A program made the translations under genes and the position numbers. From Phaeodactylibacter sp. (GTDB lineage: Bacteria; Bacteroidota; Bacteroidia; Chitinophagales; Saprospiraceae), in assembly GCF_022763345.1 (NCBI RefSeq), contig NZ_JALEGS010000076.1, positions 1 through 41,694 on the forward strand: 41,694 bases of DNA, written 5' to 3'. Position 1 is the first letter of the stretch. Each line of letters begins with the position of its first letter. A model generated the notes under the pieces. The model was not told the origin of the DNA. It did not search any database and was given only the letters and a program-made list of their open reading frames with translations. Shown here piece after piece: positions 9,067-17,838 of the stretch.

Positions 9067-9516
9067 ATGAACCGATTCTTACTTCTTGCCCTGTTGGCAA
9101 TAGGCAGTATTTCCTGCGGCACCGATCAATCTGCCGACACCTCAACGGGAACAAAGGGACAAGCGGAGCCCTATCAGGAGTTTGCGGCATTTTACGACCG
9201 CTTTCATCAGGATTCTGCTTTTCAGATGGAGCGCATTCTCTTCCCTTTGCCCGGTTTGCCCAGAGAAGCCGATAGCGCCTTGATTGCCTCGGGGCTTTAC
9301 CGCTGGACGCCGGAGACCTGGAGGCTGCAACGCCCCTTGAACCCGGAAAGCTCCAACTTTAAGCGGGAGCTTATCCCGGTAAGCAAAGACCTGATCATCG
9401 AAAAACTGGTACAGCCGGAGTACAACCTTCAGATTGAGCGGCGTTTCTCCCGACTGGAAGACGGTTGGCACCTTATCTACTATGCCGGGCTCAACAACAT
9501 CCCAAAATCCAGGTAA
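9067..9516 (+). CDS. Lipoprotein of unknown function (possibly DUF4348-like)
   Basis: This is a 149-residue protein with a lipoprotein signal (MNRFLLLALLAIGSISCG, lipid Cys17 or neighbouring) and a short Thr/Ser/Gly linker. The mature part includes FYDRFHQDSAFQMERILFPL and YNLQIERRFSRLEDGWHLIYY. This layout recalls the Bacteroidota lipoprotein family DUF4348, but the match is from memory of the pattern only. It is convergent with hldD, and the two stop codons abut with no intergenic base. Confidence 0.75.
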   Translation: MNRFLLLALLAIGSISCGTDQSADTSTGTKGQAEPYQEFAAFYDRFHQDSAFQMERILFPLPGLPREADSALIASGLYRWTPETWRLQRPLNPESSNFKRELIPVSKDLIIEKLVQPEYNLQIERRFSRLEDGWHLIYYAGLNNIPKSR

Positions 9517-10482
9517 TCAGTAAATTTTTTCTTCTGACAGGTATTCTCTGACATAGTCTTCAATCCCTGCTTCAAGGCTGTGGAAATCATCCTGATAGCC
9601 AGCTTGCCGGAGCTTGGCCATATTGGCCTCGGTGAAGTACTGATAGGTATCACGAATATCCGCAGGCGTATCAATGAAGCTGATTTTGGGCTCCAGCCCC
9701 AGTGCCTTGAAGGTGTTGACGGCTAAGTCCCAGAACGACCGGGCTTGTCCGGTACCCAGGTTGTAAAGGCCGCTTTCCGGCTTACGGTGGTAAAGCCAGT
9801 ACATGACCCTTAGCACATCCTTCACATAGATGAAATCACGCTGCTGCTGCCCATCCTCGTAGTCAGCCCGGTGCGAGCGGAACAGTTTCATCTGCCCGGT
9901 AGACTTGATTTGGCGGCTGGTATGGAAGATGACGGAGGCCATTCGCCCTTTGTGGTACTCATTGGGGCCGTAAACATTGAAGAATTTCAGCCCGTACCAG
10001 TGTGGAGGCTGTACCTCTTGCTGCAAGGCCCATTTGTCAAATTCATTCTTGGAATCACCATAAGGGTTGAGTGGCTTAAGGCTGTTGACCACGTCGTGGC
10101 GGTCTTCGTAACCTTGTTCCCCCAGCCCGTAAGTGGCGGCACTTGAAGCGTAGATAAATGGGATTTGGTGCTGTGCGCAAAGCTCCCACAGTGTTTTTGT
10201 ATAGTCCAGGTTGAGTTCCTGAAAGATATCCCAGTCCTGCTCGGTGGTGTCCGTACGGGCACCGATGTGGAAGATAGCATCCACAAAATAGTACTTCTCC
10301 CAGAGCCATCCCGGAAAGTCATTGCGGTGGATTTTTTCGGCCCAGGCTTTTCCCTCCAGATTCCGGTTTTTGTCTGCCCGGCTGAAATCATCTACTAAAA
10401 TGAGGTTTTCGTAGCCGAGGTCGTTGAGATGGCGCGCCAGGCAACTGCCGATAAAACCCGCTGCGCCGGTTATTACGATCAT
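9517..10482 (-). CDS. hldD: ADP-L-glycero-D-manno-heptose 6-epimerase
   Basis: This is an extended short-chain dehydrogenase that converts ADP-D-glycero-D-manno-heptose to the L-glycero form for lipopolysaccharide core synthesis. The NAD(P)-binding glycine motif is at the start (MIVITGAAGFIGSCLARHL), and the catalytic YxxxK is in NPYGDSKNEFDKW. FFNVYGPNEYHKGRMASV followed by FRSHRADYEDGQQQRDFIY is characteristic of HldD. The length of 321 residues is normal. The start at 10482 is chosen because it begins exactly at the Rossmann fold and is preceded by AAAGGA; an upstream in-frame extension has no homology logic. Confidence 0.95.
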   Translation of the reverse strand: MIVITGAAGFIGSCLARHLNDLGYENLILVDDFSRADKNRNLEGKAWAEKIHRNDFPGWLWEKYYFVDAIFHIGARTDTTEQDWDIFQELNLDYTKTLWELCAQHQIPFIYASSAATYGLGEQGYEDRHDVVNSLKPLNPYGDSKNEFDKWALQQEVQPPHWYGLKFFNVYGPNEYHKGRMASVIFHTSRQIKSTGQMKLFRSHRADYEDGQQQRDFIYVKDVLRVMYWLYHRKPESGLYNLGTGQARSFWDLAVNTFKALGLEPKISFIDTPADIRDTYQYFTEANMAKLRQAGYQDDFHSLEAGIEDYVREYLSEEKIY

Positions 10483-10607
10483 AATCCTTTCATTTTGGGC
10501 GAATATAGAGATATTTTCCGTCGTGTACCCGCCGTTCTCTTTGTTGAGTAGGAGCGATTCTTCCACAAATATGTTATCTTCAGTCACTAAAATCAAAATG
10601 CAAATCT

Positions 10608-12482
10608 ATGAGCATCCGCTGCCAATTGCTGTTGTACTTATTTATATCGAGCTGTGTGTTCCGGCTCAGCGCCCAGGACACCTGCGAGGGCAACTTCGGC
10701 GAGAATATTTTTGAAGCTGGTGACTTTGGCAGTGGAATAGCTAATTTCTTGCTTTCAGATCCTGGTATCGCTCCGGGCTATCTGTACTCCACCTCACCTC
10801 CTCCCAATGATGGTTTTTACACCATCACCAACCATACCGCTCCCTGGCCGCTCTGGGATAGCTGGCTCCCTATTGGGGATAATAGCACGGACCCCAACGG
10901 CTATATGATGGTGGTGAACGCGAGCTATGACGAAGGGGTGTTCTATGAGCAGCAAGTAGATGGGCTGTGCGAGAACACCTTGTATGAGTTTTCGGCAGAT
11001 ATTATTAATTTGATCCGGTCGTCTGTTACGGGCCACATCCGGCCTAATGTCTCATTTTTGATTGATGGGGATGTCCGGTATACCACAGGCGCCCTGCCTC
11101 AGAACGAAACCTGGGAGACCTATGGTTTTACCTTTACTACAGAACCCGGGCAAACGGCAGTCACACTAACGCTTCGAAATAATGCCCCCGGCGGTATTGG
11201 CAATGACCTTGCGCTGGATAATATCGCATTTCGGCCCTGCGGCCCTGAGGCTTTTATCCTACCCGATGAAATTGAAAACATTTGTGAAAATGGCAGCCCT
11301 ATCCCATTAAATGCAACCGTAGCCGGCGACCAATACGACAACCCGGCTGTCAAATGGCAAATCAGCTACGATGAGGGCCAAACCTGGGAAGATGTCCCTG
11401 GTGGCAATACCGAGACCATAATGCATGCGGAGCTGTCGGGCGGCTATTACTACTACCGTTTTTTGGTCGCCAACTCTCCCGGGAACCTGGAAAATTCCAG
11501 GTGCAGAATTATTTCCAATATTAAGGTGGTATATGTACAGCCCAAGTTTTTCACTATCGCGGATACCCTTTGCCAGGGTGGGGCTTATGCATTTAGCCAG
11601 GAAATGCTCACCGAAACGGGGACTTATACAGATTCCCTACAGTCGTCAATCGGCTGTGACAGCATCGTTATCCTAAACCTGGAAGTGGTGCCCGACCCTC
11701 TGATTACAGCCATGATTACCGGAGACACGACCTCTTGTGCTAGTACAGATGACGGTGTGGTTACGGTGGCTGAAGTGGAAAATGCTTTTTTCCCAGTGAC
11801 TATTGAGCTGATCGGGCAGAGCTTAGTGCCCGGCCCGGACGGCAACTTTTCGGGGCTATCTCCTGGCGACTATCCGGTACGTATTAAGGACCGCTTCGGG
11901 TGTACTTTGGAAGATACCGTTGCTATTCTCAGCCCTTTGCCGCTAGTGGTAGACTTGTTTGGACCGGAGCGTGTAGACTTGGGAGAAGCGGCAGTGGTAC
12001 AGGCTCAGGTCAATCAATCGATAGACGATGCAATATGGAATCTTCCCGTTGACTACGATTGCCAGGATGCGGACTGTCAAACCATTCAATTCTTTCCGCT
12101 GAGTGAAATGACAGTGCTTTACGAAGTGCAGCAGGCAGGCGGTTGCTCCGCGTCGGATTCCATAAGCATTGCCTTCGAAGACGTGCGCAGGGTTTACCTG
12201 CCTACCGCCTTTTCTCCTAATGCTGACGGGCGTAACGATACCTTCCGGCCCTTCATCAGCGTGCCGAATGTGCAATCTGTTGCCAGCCTGGAAATTTTTG
12301 ACCGGTGGGGTGGGCTGGTTTATGAAAAACAGGATTACCTGCCTCAGACTTCACGCGATGGCTGGGATGGCACCAAAAATGGGAAGCCCATGCCATTGGG
12401 GCAGTATACTTATGTGGCTAGGGTCGTGTTTTTAGATGGCCTGGTCAAAGAATACTCAGGTAGTGTGCGCCTGATCAGATGA
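10608..12482 (+). CDS. Secreted protein with T9SS type B (gliding-motility-associated) C-terminal domain
   Basis: This 624-residue protein has a signal peptide ending near CVFRLSAQ and a carbohydrate-binding-like jelly-roll region (residues about 25-205, closing with NDLALDNIAFRPCG), then Ig-like segments. The C-terminal domain is about 95 residues, beginning YLPTAFSPNADGRNDTFRPF, with IFDRWGGLVYE and the ending GSVRLIR. That domain is the CHU_C / type B sorting signal, so the protein is predicted to cross the outer membrane by T9SS and remain at the surface. Its 3' end overlaps the convergent methyltransferase gene by 27 bp. A ligand cannot be named. Confidence 0.92.
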   Translation: MSIRCQLLLYLFISSCVFRLSAQDTCEGNFGENIFEAGDFGSGIANFLLSDPGIAPGYLYSTSPPPNDGFYTITNHTAPWPLWDSWLPIGDNSTDPNGYMMVVNASYDEGVFYEQQVDGLCENTLYEFSADIINLIRSSVTGHIRPNVSFLIDGDVRYTTGALPQNETWETYGFTFTTEPGQTAVTLTLRNNAPGGIGNDLALDNIAFRPCGPEAFILPDEIENICENGSPIPLNATVAGDQYDNPAVKWQISYDEGQTWEDVPGGNTETIMHAELSGGYYYYRFLVANSPGNLENSRCRIISNIKVVYVQPKFFTIADTLCQGGAYAFSQEMLTETGTYTDSLQSSIGCDSIVILNLEVVPDPLITAMITGDTTSCASTDDGVVTVAEVENAFFPVTIELIGQSLVPGPDGNFSGLSPGDYPVRIKDRFGCTLEDTVAILSPLPLVVDLFGPERVDLGEAAVVQAQVNQSIDDAIWNLPVDYDCQDADCQTIQFFPLSEMTVLYEVQQAGGCSASDSISIAFEDVRRVYLPTAFSPNADGRNDTFRPFISVPNVQSVASLEIFDRWGGLVYEKQDYLPQTSRDGWDGTKNGKPMPLGQYTYVARVVFLDGLVKEYSGSVRLIR

Positions 12483-13316
12483 TGGGAAAAAGCCCATGCG
12501 CCAGGGTTTGTACCTGGCCTGGATCAGTGCGAGACTGGATTTAACCTTTATTTCAGGCCGGAAGAATAAAAGCCCGAAATGAAATAAATCTACTGAAAGG
12601 CGGACTTGCTCGTGCTGTTGCAGGGTCCGCCAGGCGGATTCCATTTCATTGGACCAGTGGATGTCCGCCATGACGACTACGCTCTGTTCATGCAGATAAG
12701 GAAGGCAGGTTTCAAAATAGGTCAGGCTTGCCCCCTCCCGGTGATCACCATCAATGAACAGGTAATCCACCTGTTTGAGCTGCTCCAAAGCCCGGGATAG
12801 TTGCTGCTCAAACGTACCAACAAAAAGGGTTACATTCTGAATGTCCAGCTTTGCCAGGTTTTGGCGGGCCAAAGCAGCCGTTTGCGGGCACCCTTCAATG
12901 CTGATCATCTCTGCATTGCGAGCTGCCAGTGATTGATAGGCTGCTGACAAACCAAGAGAAGTGCCCAGTTCTAGCATTTTTTGAGGCTTCGTGAACTGTA
13001 CCAACCGGAATAGCAATGCACCGGACTCCGCGCTAATGGCACTGTAACGCGCAAGGCTTCTGACCTGCCGAACCGGATTAGCACTCACCAAAGAGCCTGC
13101 CCCGTAGTCTTGGATTTGAACCGAATCCTGATTCTTCAACAGGCCTTGGCGGAGGAATTCAATATCCTGGAAAGCGTAGAAACGGCGCGTGTCCTCCAGG
13201 ACATGCTCAGCCAGTTCATAGGCAAATGGCGCGTGCAGGTCGTAACGGGTACGCGCGCTGAGGAAATACTGCAGGTAACGCAGCATCAAACGGAAATAAA
13301 GTTTTATCCACTTCAT
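12456..13316 (-). CDS. Class I SAM-dependent methyltransferase (O-methyltransferase-like)
   Basis: The 286-residue protein has a Rossmann methyltransferase core. Motif I is MLELGTSLGLSAAYQSLA, motif II is MISIEGCPQTAALARQNL, and the acidic motif VDYLFIDGDHREG is like that of the caffeoyl-CoA O-methyltransferase (COG4122) group. An N-terminal extension of about 100 residues (FRLMLRYLQYFLSARTRYDL) is common to Bacteroidota members. The substrate is unknown. It is a monocistronic minus-strand gene whose stop lies inside the end of the upstream convergent surface-protein gene. Confidence 0.85.
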   Translation of the reverse strand: MKWIKLYFRLMLRYLQYFLSARTRYDLHAPFAYELAEHVLEDTRRFYAFQDIEFLRQGLLKNQDSVQIQDYGAGSLVSANPVRQVRSLARYSAISAESGALLFRLVQFTKPQKMLELGTSLGLSAAYQSLAARNAEMISIEGCPQTAALARQNLAKLDIQNVTLFVGTFEQQLSRALEQLKQVDYLFIDGDHREGASLTYFETCLPYLHEQSVVVMADIHWSNEMESAWRTLQQHEQVRLSVDLFHFGLLFFRPEIKVKSSLALIQARYKPWRMGFFPSSDQAHTT

Positions 13317-13436
13317 ACAGCGGCGGAAAATACTGCTTTTTGGTTAAAGCCGGGTTAAAACCTGAAAAATCAGGTGGCATACTCAGTCATTTTAGGGTTT
13401 AGCCCGTTTAGGAAAGGAGAAATTCACCAGAAATCC

Positions 13437-13444
13437 TACCTTTG
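13437..13444 (+). promoter_or_regulatory. Distal candidate -7 box for the subtilase gene
   Basis: TACCTTTG matches TAnnTTTG exactly and is 114 bp before the subtilase ATG. A TTTG -33 element at the usual spacing is not clear. Confidence 0.35.
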
Positions 13445-13507
13445 CAGAATTATCGGCGGGCCGCTAAAATGGCAATTTTTTACCCTGTCTTCGCAGGGAA
13501 ACAATGC

Positions 13508-13515
13508 TACTTTTG
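13508..13515 (+). promoter_or_regulatory. Proximal candidate -7 box for the subtilase gene
   Basis: TACTTTTG matches TAnnTTTG and lies 43 bp before the ATG. It shares its flank (TTTTGCAG) with the distal box, so the gene may have two promoters. Confidence 0.45.
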
Positions 13516-13558
13516 CAGGAATAAGCTGATTGATTAAAATTATTAAACAAGCTAATAG

Positions 13559-15244
13559 ATGTTGAACAAGAAATGGATCGGGCTCTACCTGTTTTTGATG
13601 GGTGCTGTAGCCCTTACAGCGCAGGACAAAGCGCCGGAAAACTGGTTTAACCTGGACCCATCCGAAGGTGTGCCCGGTGTAAGCACAGAAAAAGCTTACC
13701 AGGAGTTGCTCAAAGGTAAAAAAGGACAGGAAGTCGTTGTTGCGGTGATTGATTCCGGTGTAGACTATGAGCACGAAGACCTCGATGATGTGATGTGGGT
13801 GAATGTCGATGAGATTCCCGGCAACGGAAAGGATGATGACAACAATGGCTATGTGGATGATATCCATGGCTGGAATTTTCTGGGTAACAAGAGCGGCGAA
13901 AATATCGAGCACGATAATCTGGAAGTAACCCGTCTGTACAAAAAATACGGAGAGATGTTTGAGGGCAAAGACCCCGAAGACCTTTCCAAAAAGGAAAAAG
14001 CGCTTTTCGCCAAGTACGAGGAGTACAAGAAGGTCGTAGAGGATAAGCAAAAGAGCCTGGAAGAGAATGCCGGGACATACGCCGCGATTGCCGAAGCCCT
14101 GGATAAGCTCGAAAAGGAAGTCGGCAAGGAAGATATTTCCGCCGAAGACCTGGATGGGCTCGACACCTCGGACCCAATGGTGGGTTACGCCGTGCAAATC
14201 GTCAAGTCACTCATGGCACAGGGGCAGACTTTTGAGGAAATCAAAAAGGACCTGAACGGTTACGCAGAATACCTGCAGGGACAGTACGAATACCACTACA
14301 ACCCGGACTTCAATCCTCGCCCGTTAATCAATGATAACTACGAAGATCCTTACGACCGTGACTACGGCAATGGTGATGTCCGTGGCCCGGATGCACTTCA
14401 CGGTACGCACGTAGCTGGCATTATCGCTGCAGAACGTGATAACGACCTGGGCATGAAGGGTGTGGCCAATAATGTGAAGATCATGTCTATCCGCACCGTG
14501 CCTGACGGAGACGAGCGTGACAAAGACGTGGCAGCAGCTATCGTTTATGCGGTTGATAATGGTGCTTCAGTCATCAATATGAGCTTTGGCAAAGGCGCTT
14601 CACCACGCAAAGACGTTGTAGATGAGGCGGTACGCTATGCACTCAAGAACGACGTGCTGCTCGTTCATGCAGCTGGCAACGATGGTAAAGAAGTGACCAA
14701 CCTAAACAACTTCCCAACGGACCGGTTTGAGAAGCGTGGCTTCCTAAACCTCTTTGGTTCGAAGTACGCCGATAACTGGATCGAAGTGGGCGCCCTCAAC
14801 TGGAAAACAGGCGAAACCCTCGCTGCTCCATTCTCCAATTACAGCCCCGAGTATGTGGACCTTTTCGCACCTGGTATGGCCATCTATTCAACCACACCAG
14901 ATAACGGCTACGAGGACCTTCAGGGCACAAGTATGGCGGCTCCGGTGGTTGCAGGCGTTGCAGCAATGCTCCGTTCTTATTATCCGGACCTGACTGCAGA
15001 ACAAGTGAAAAGCATCCTGATGCAGTCAGCCGTGAAAGACCGGACGAAGGTGAAGAAGCCAGGCTCCAAAGAGGATATGGTTTCTTTCTCTACCCTTAGT
15101 GTAACCGGCGGTATCGTCAACGCTTATGAAGCGGTGAAGCTGGCCGAACAGACCAAGGGCAAAAAGAAAGGCGTAAGCCGCAATGGCGGTGGCGCGTCTA
15201 ATGCTAAGAAAGGCAAAGGGGATGACAACTCCGTACGTCCATAA
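13559..15244 (+). CDS. S8 family subtilisin-like serine protease with large Asp-His insertion
   Basis: The 561-residue protein starts with a signal peptide (ending near VALTAQ). The catalytic residues are visible: Asp65 (VAVIDSGVDYEHEDL), His281 (LHGTHVAGI) and Ser458 (QGTSMAAPVVAGVAAML), with the oxyanion Asn in VHAAGNDG. The distance from Asp65 to His281 is about 216 residues, far more than in subtilisin. The extra segment (about residues 110-260) is rich in Lys/Glu and looks helical or coiled-coil (KKEKALFAKYEEYKKVVEDK). The tail is a Lys/Gly/Asn-rich segment with no T9SS sorting domain, so the enzyme is predicted to be periplasmic or exported in another way. A strong terminator follows. 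Confidence 0.95.
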   Translation: MLNKKWIGLYLFLMGAVALTAQDKAPENWFNLDPSEGVPGVSTEKAYQELLKGKKGQEVVVAVIDSGVDYEHEDLDDVMWVNVDEIPGNGKDDDNNGYVDDIHGWNFLGNKSGENIEHDNLEVTRLYKKYGEMFEGKDPEDLSKKEKALFAKYEEYKKVVEDKQKSLEENAGTYAAIAEALDKLEKEVGKEDISAEDLDGLDTSDPMVGYAVQIVKSLMAQGQTFEEIKKDLNGYAEYLQGQYEYHYNPDFNPRPLINDNYEDPYDRDYGNGDVRGPDALHGTHVAGIIAAERDNDLGMKGVANNVKIMSIRTVPDGDERDKDVAAAIVYAVDNGASVINMSFGKGASPRKDVVDEAVRYALKNDVLLVHAAGNDGKEVTNLNNFPTDRFEKRGFLNLFGSKYADNWIEVGALNWKTGETLAAPFSNYSPEYVDLFAPGMAIYSTTPDNGYEDLQGTSMAAPVVAGVAAMLRSYYPDLTAEQVKSILMQSAVKDRTKVKKPGSKEDMVSFSTLSVTGGIVNAYEAVKLAEQTKGKKKGVSRNGGGASNAKKGKGDDNSVRP

Positions 15245-15267
15245 GGCTTGGGCATAACCCTTAAACC

Positions 15268-15305
15268 AAAACCGCCCGGTGAATTGAGTTTCACCGGGCG
15301 GTTTT
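15268..15305. terminator. Strong bidirectional Rho-independent terminator
   Basis: A perfect 16-bp inverted repeat (AAAACCGCCCGGTGAA and its complement) encloses a 6-nt loop. It has T residues on the 3' side of the plus strand and, because of the A run, also on the minus strand. It sits between the convergent subtilase and DUF721 genes and serves both. Confidence 0.92.
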
Positions 15306-15324
15306 GCATTTGTAGCAGCAACGA

Positions 15325-15624
15325 TTAGCGGATAATAACTTCCTGAATCGCTTCTTCTCCAAGCTGCTCATTCAGCAGGCGCTTGATTTTTTCTTTTCCA
15401 TACGACAGTTCTTGCCGAAGCGGTGCCGAATCAATAATAATGAACAGCTTGCCGTTGTAAAGCTTGATGTCTCTCGTGTAGTTGGCAATAGAGGGCCCCA
15501 TCATTTCTTCCCATTGATGCCTTATGCGGCTTTGGTTGAGCTTGCCCTTGAGCTTGTAGTGCTCCAGCATGGCTTTGAGCGCTTCTTTTAACGTGGTCTG
15601 ATTATTGCCGCGGTCTTCCATCAT
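15325..15624 (-). CDS. DUF721 (DciA-like) small protein
   Basis: This 99-residue protein matches the DUF721 family, whose N-terminal KH-like domain is shared with DciA, the bacterial replicative-helicase loader. Recognisable parts are IRHQWEEMMGPSIANYT and APLRQELSYGKEKIKRLLNE. Its ATG overlaps the recF stop codon in the arrangement ATGATGG, indicating translational coupling with recF. DUF721 genes next to recF are common in bacteria, and a role in replication or repair is inferred from that. Confidence 0.88.
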   Translation of the reverse strand: MMEDRGNNQTTLKEALKAMLEHYKLKGKLNQSRIRHQWEEMMGPSIANYTRDIKLYNGKLFIIIDSAPLRQELSYGKEKIKRLLNEQLGEEAIQEVIIR

Positions 15625-16730
15625 GGATGAATTTGTGTAGCGGTACCTTCCTGAATATTGTAAACCAGAAAGTGCTGCCCGGTTTGTTGAATGATGCCTG
15701 CAAGCCGGTCTTGTTCTGTATCCGTGATGAAGACCTGCCCAAAAGTTCGTGCCTGCAGTAGGTGGAGGAGGTGCTGCACCCGTTGCCGGTCCAATTTATC
15801 GAAAATATCATCGAGAAGAAGGATGGGAGCAGTTTTTTTCTCTTGCCCCAGCATCTGATATTGCCCCAGCTTAATCGATAGCACAAAGGATTTTAGCTGC
15901 CCCTGTGAAGCAAACCGCTTAAGGGGGTAACCCGCAATGGTGAAGACCAGGTCATCACGGTGAGGGCCTACAGTGGTACGTTGCAACAGGCGGTCTTTCT
16001 CTGCTGCTTCCTTCAGCAGCTCTTCAAAGGGGGCATCAGAAAGCTTGGAACGATAGGTACAGTCTACCGTTTCTGCTGCGCCGGAAATCTGGGTGTAAGC
16101 TTCCTGCAAAATGGGGCGAAATTGCTCCATAAACCGGGCCCGTGCATCATGCAGCAATCGGGCGGGCTCCAGCATCTGCTGATTGTACACCTCCATCATC
16201 GCTGCATTGTAGGTCCGGCTTTCGCCAAATTGCTTGAGCAGGGCATTGCGCTGCTGCAAAAGTTTGTTGTAGAGAATCAGCTGCCCCAGGTAATCCGGGT
16301 CAATTTGCGAAAGCGTATTGTCCAGGAAACTCCGCCGCGCCTCGCTGCCTTCACTGACGAGGTAGGTATCATCAGGGGCAATCATGACCACCGGCAGTAA
16401 GCCAACGTGTTCCGAAAGACGGGGGTAGGGGATGCGGTTGCGTTCGAGTTCTTTTTTCTTGCGGGGGATGACCTTCGCTACGATATGCTCCGGAGTGCCA
16501 TTGACCTCAAACTGCCCTTCCAGGCGGAAAAAATCGCTGTCATGATTGGCAATGAGGCTATCGGGGGCATTAAAATAACTCTTGCCCATACAAAGGTAGT
16601 AGATAGCATCAAGCAGGTTGGTCTTGCCCATACCATTGGCACCAATGAAGCAGACCAGTGGCGCATCGCAGGCCACAGACTGAAAGTCGTAGTTTTTGAA
16701 TTGCGTTAGCTTGAAGGAAGTCAGTCGCAA
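15621..16730 (-). CDS. recF: DNA replication and repair protein RecF
   Basis: RecF is an SMC-like ATPase that helps load RecA at gaps. The 369-residue protein begins LRLTSFKLTQFKNYDF from a TTG codon at 16730; no in-frame ATG lies nearby and the alignment to other RecF starts supports TTG. The Walker A motif is GANGMGKTN (residues 30-38), the ABC-like signature is FASQGQLKSFVLSIKLG, and Walker B is PILLLDDIFDKLD. It starts 26 bp after the CDF transporter gene and overlaps the downstream DUF721 gene, so all three may form one transcript. Confidence 0.95.
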   Translation of the reverse strand: MRLTSFKLTQFKNYDFQSVACDAPLVCFIGANGMGKTNLLDAIYYLCMGKSYFNAPDSLIANHDSDFFRLEGQFEVNGTPEHIVAKVIPRKKKELERNRIPYPRLSEHVGLLPVVMIAPDDTYLVSEGSEARRSFLDNTLSQIDPDYLGQLILYNKLLQQRNALLKQFGESRTYNAAMMEVYNQQMLEPARLLHDARARFMEQFRPILQEAYTQISGAAETVDCTYRSKLSDAPFEELLKEAAEKDRLLQRTTVGPHRDDLVFTIAGYPLKRFASQGQLKSFVLSIKLGQYQMLGQEKKTAPILLLDDIFDKLDRQRVQHLLHLLQARTFGQVFITDTEQDRLAGIIQQTGQHFLVYNIQEGTATQIHP

Positions 16731-16756
16731 GTGGTGATTTTTGCTGCTAAGATAAT

Positions 16757-17731
16757 TTAAATTCGGTGCTTTTGGTTTTCCTTGATGTTATCCAGGGTCC
16801 AATCGAGCCGCTCTTCCTGAGGGGCTTTCCGTTCTGGGCAATCTCTAACGGGGCATAGCCTGCAATTCTCGGGCGGGTCGCAGGGGTCGATGTGGACGAA
16901 AAGCTCTACCGGGCGCTCCGTATGTGCCATCATCAGCTGTTCAAAAGCTTTAACTTCCTGATAGCTCTCCCGGGTCGTGAAGTACCAAGGTAGCGTCATA
17001 TGGCAATCTATATGAAGAGTGGCTCCATATTTGATGACCCTGAAGTTGTGTATATCTATCCACTGCCGGCGGCGTTCGGTCTGCAAAGCTTGCACCATCT
17101 CCCGGATCAGGTGATCGTCAGCCTCGTCCATAATACCGGCTATGGAGGTACGCACAAGTTTGAATCCCGTAAATAGTATGACACCTCCAAAGAAAATAGC
17201 AATTAGGTTATCCAGCAGGGGCAGGTCTGTCAGTATGACCAACCCCAACCCGACTATCAGCCCCAGAGAGGAATAGGCGTCTGATTTCAGGTGTGCCCCG
17301 CTAGCGGTGAGGATAAGGGAGTGCTGTCTGCGTCCAAGTCTTTGCAGGTAATAGCCCAGGCCAAAGTTAACCCCTCCTGCAATTGCGGTGAGGACCAAGC
17401 CTAGGTCCAGTTTCCCAATAGGCTGAGGGTAAAGCAGGTTGTACCCCGCTTTGCCCATAATGCTTAGCCCGGCAAGCAGGATCAGCGCGCCCTCAAAGCC
17501 GGCAGAGATGAATTCAATTTTTCCATGGCCGTAAGGGTGGTTCTCGTCCCGTGGCATAGCGGAGAGCCAGATACTGTATAACCCAAAACTGGCGGCTACT
17601 ACATTAATGATACTCTCCAGTGCATCGGTTAAAATCGCATTGGAGTTGGTGATCCACCAGGCGAGGAATTTGAGCGCCATCAGGCCCATGCCAACAAATA
17701 ACGCTATGCGCTGAGCAGTGCGGTTTTGCAT
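16757..17731 (-). CDS. Cation diffusion facilitator (CDF) family transporter
   Basis: This 324-residue protein is a proton-coupled divalent cation exporter of the inner membrane. About six transmembrane segments precede a cytoplasmic ferredoxin-like domain. The metal-site motifs are TDALES in TM2 and HLKSDAY in TM5, with HPYGHGKIE in the first loop. The C-terminus has an unusual short Cys-rich tail (CDPPENCRLCPVRDC) that could bind metal. Zn, Fe, Mn and Co are all possible substrates; sequence alone does not decide. Its upstream region is shared with the giant cupredoxin gene and holds a LytTR-type repeat pair. Confidence 0.92.
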   Translation of the reverse strand: MQNRTAQRIALFVGMGLMALKFLAWWITNSNAILTDALESIINVVAASFGLYSIWLSAMPRDENHPYGHGKIEFISAGFEGALILLAGLSIMGKAGYNLLYPQPIGKLDLGLVLTAIAGGVNFGLGYYLQRLGRRQHSLILTASGAHLKSDAYSSLGLIVGLGLVILTDLPLLDNLIAIFFGGVILFTGFKLVRTSIAGIMDEADDHLIREMVQALQTERRRQWIDIHNFRVIKYGATLHIDCHMTLPWYFTTRESYQEVKAFEQLMMAHTERPVELFVHIDPCDPPENCRLCPVRDCPERKAPQEERLDWTLDNIKENQKHRI

Positions 17732-17794
17732 TTTTAGTAGGTTCTTCAGGCTTTTGCACCAGGTTTGCTATATAGGAACATCCCCGGGCCTCTT

Positions 17795-17824
17795 CCCGTT
17801 CAGTGGGCAATTTTTCCCGTTCAG
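17795..17824 (+). promoter_or_regulatory. LytTR-type operator 1 (before the giant cupredoxin gene)
   Basis: Two identical 9-mers CCCGTTCAG occupy 17795-17803 and 17816-17824, separated by 12 bp (tgggcaattttt), a 21-bp period. Published LytTR sites are direct 9-bp repeats with a central GTT spaced 12-13 bp. The -7-like box follows 34 bp downstream. Confidence 0.72.
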
Positions 17825-17838
17825 GGTAGTCGGGCACG

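Noticed and set aside
13403..13411. Single CCCGTTTAG half-site upstream of the subtilase
   Set aside because: No partner lies 21 bp away on either side, and the distance to the -7 box (25 bp) does not match the other three promoters.
13436..14197. A 253-codon minus-strand frame opposite the subtilase
   Set aside because: It lies antisense to the catalytic Asp region and the charged insertion; its hydrophobic composition is a by-product of the Lys/Glu codons on the other strand.
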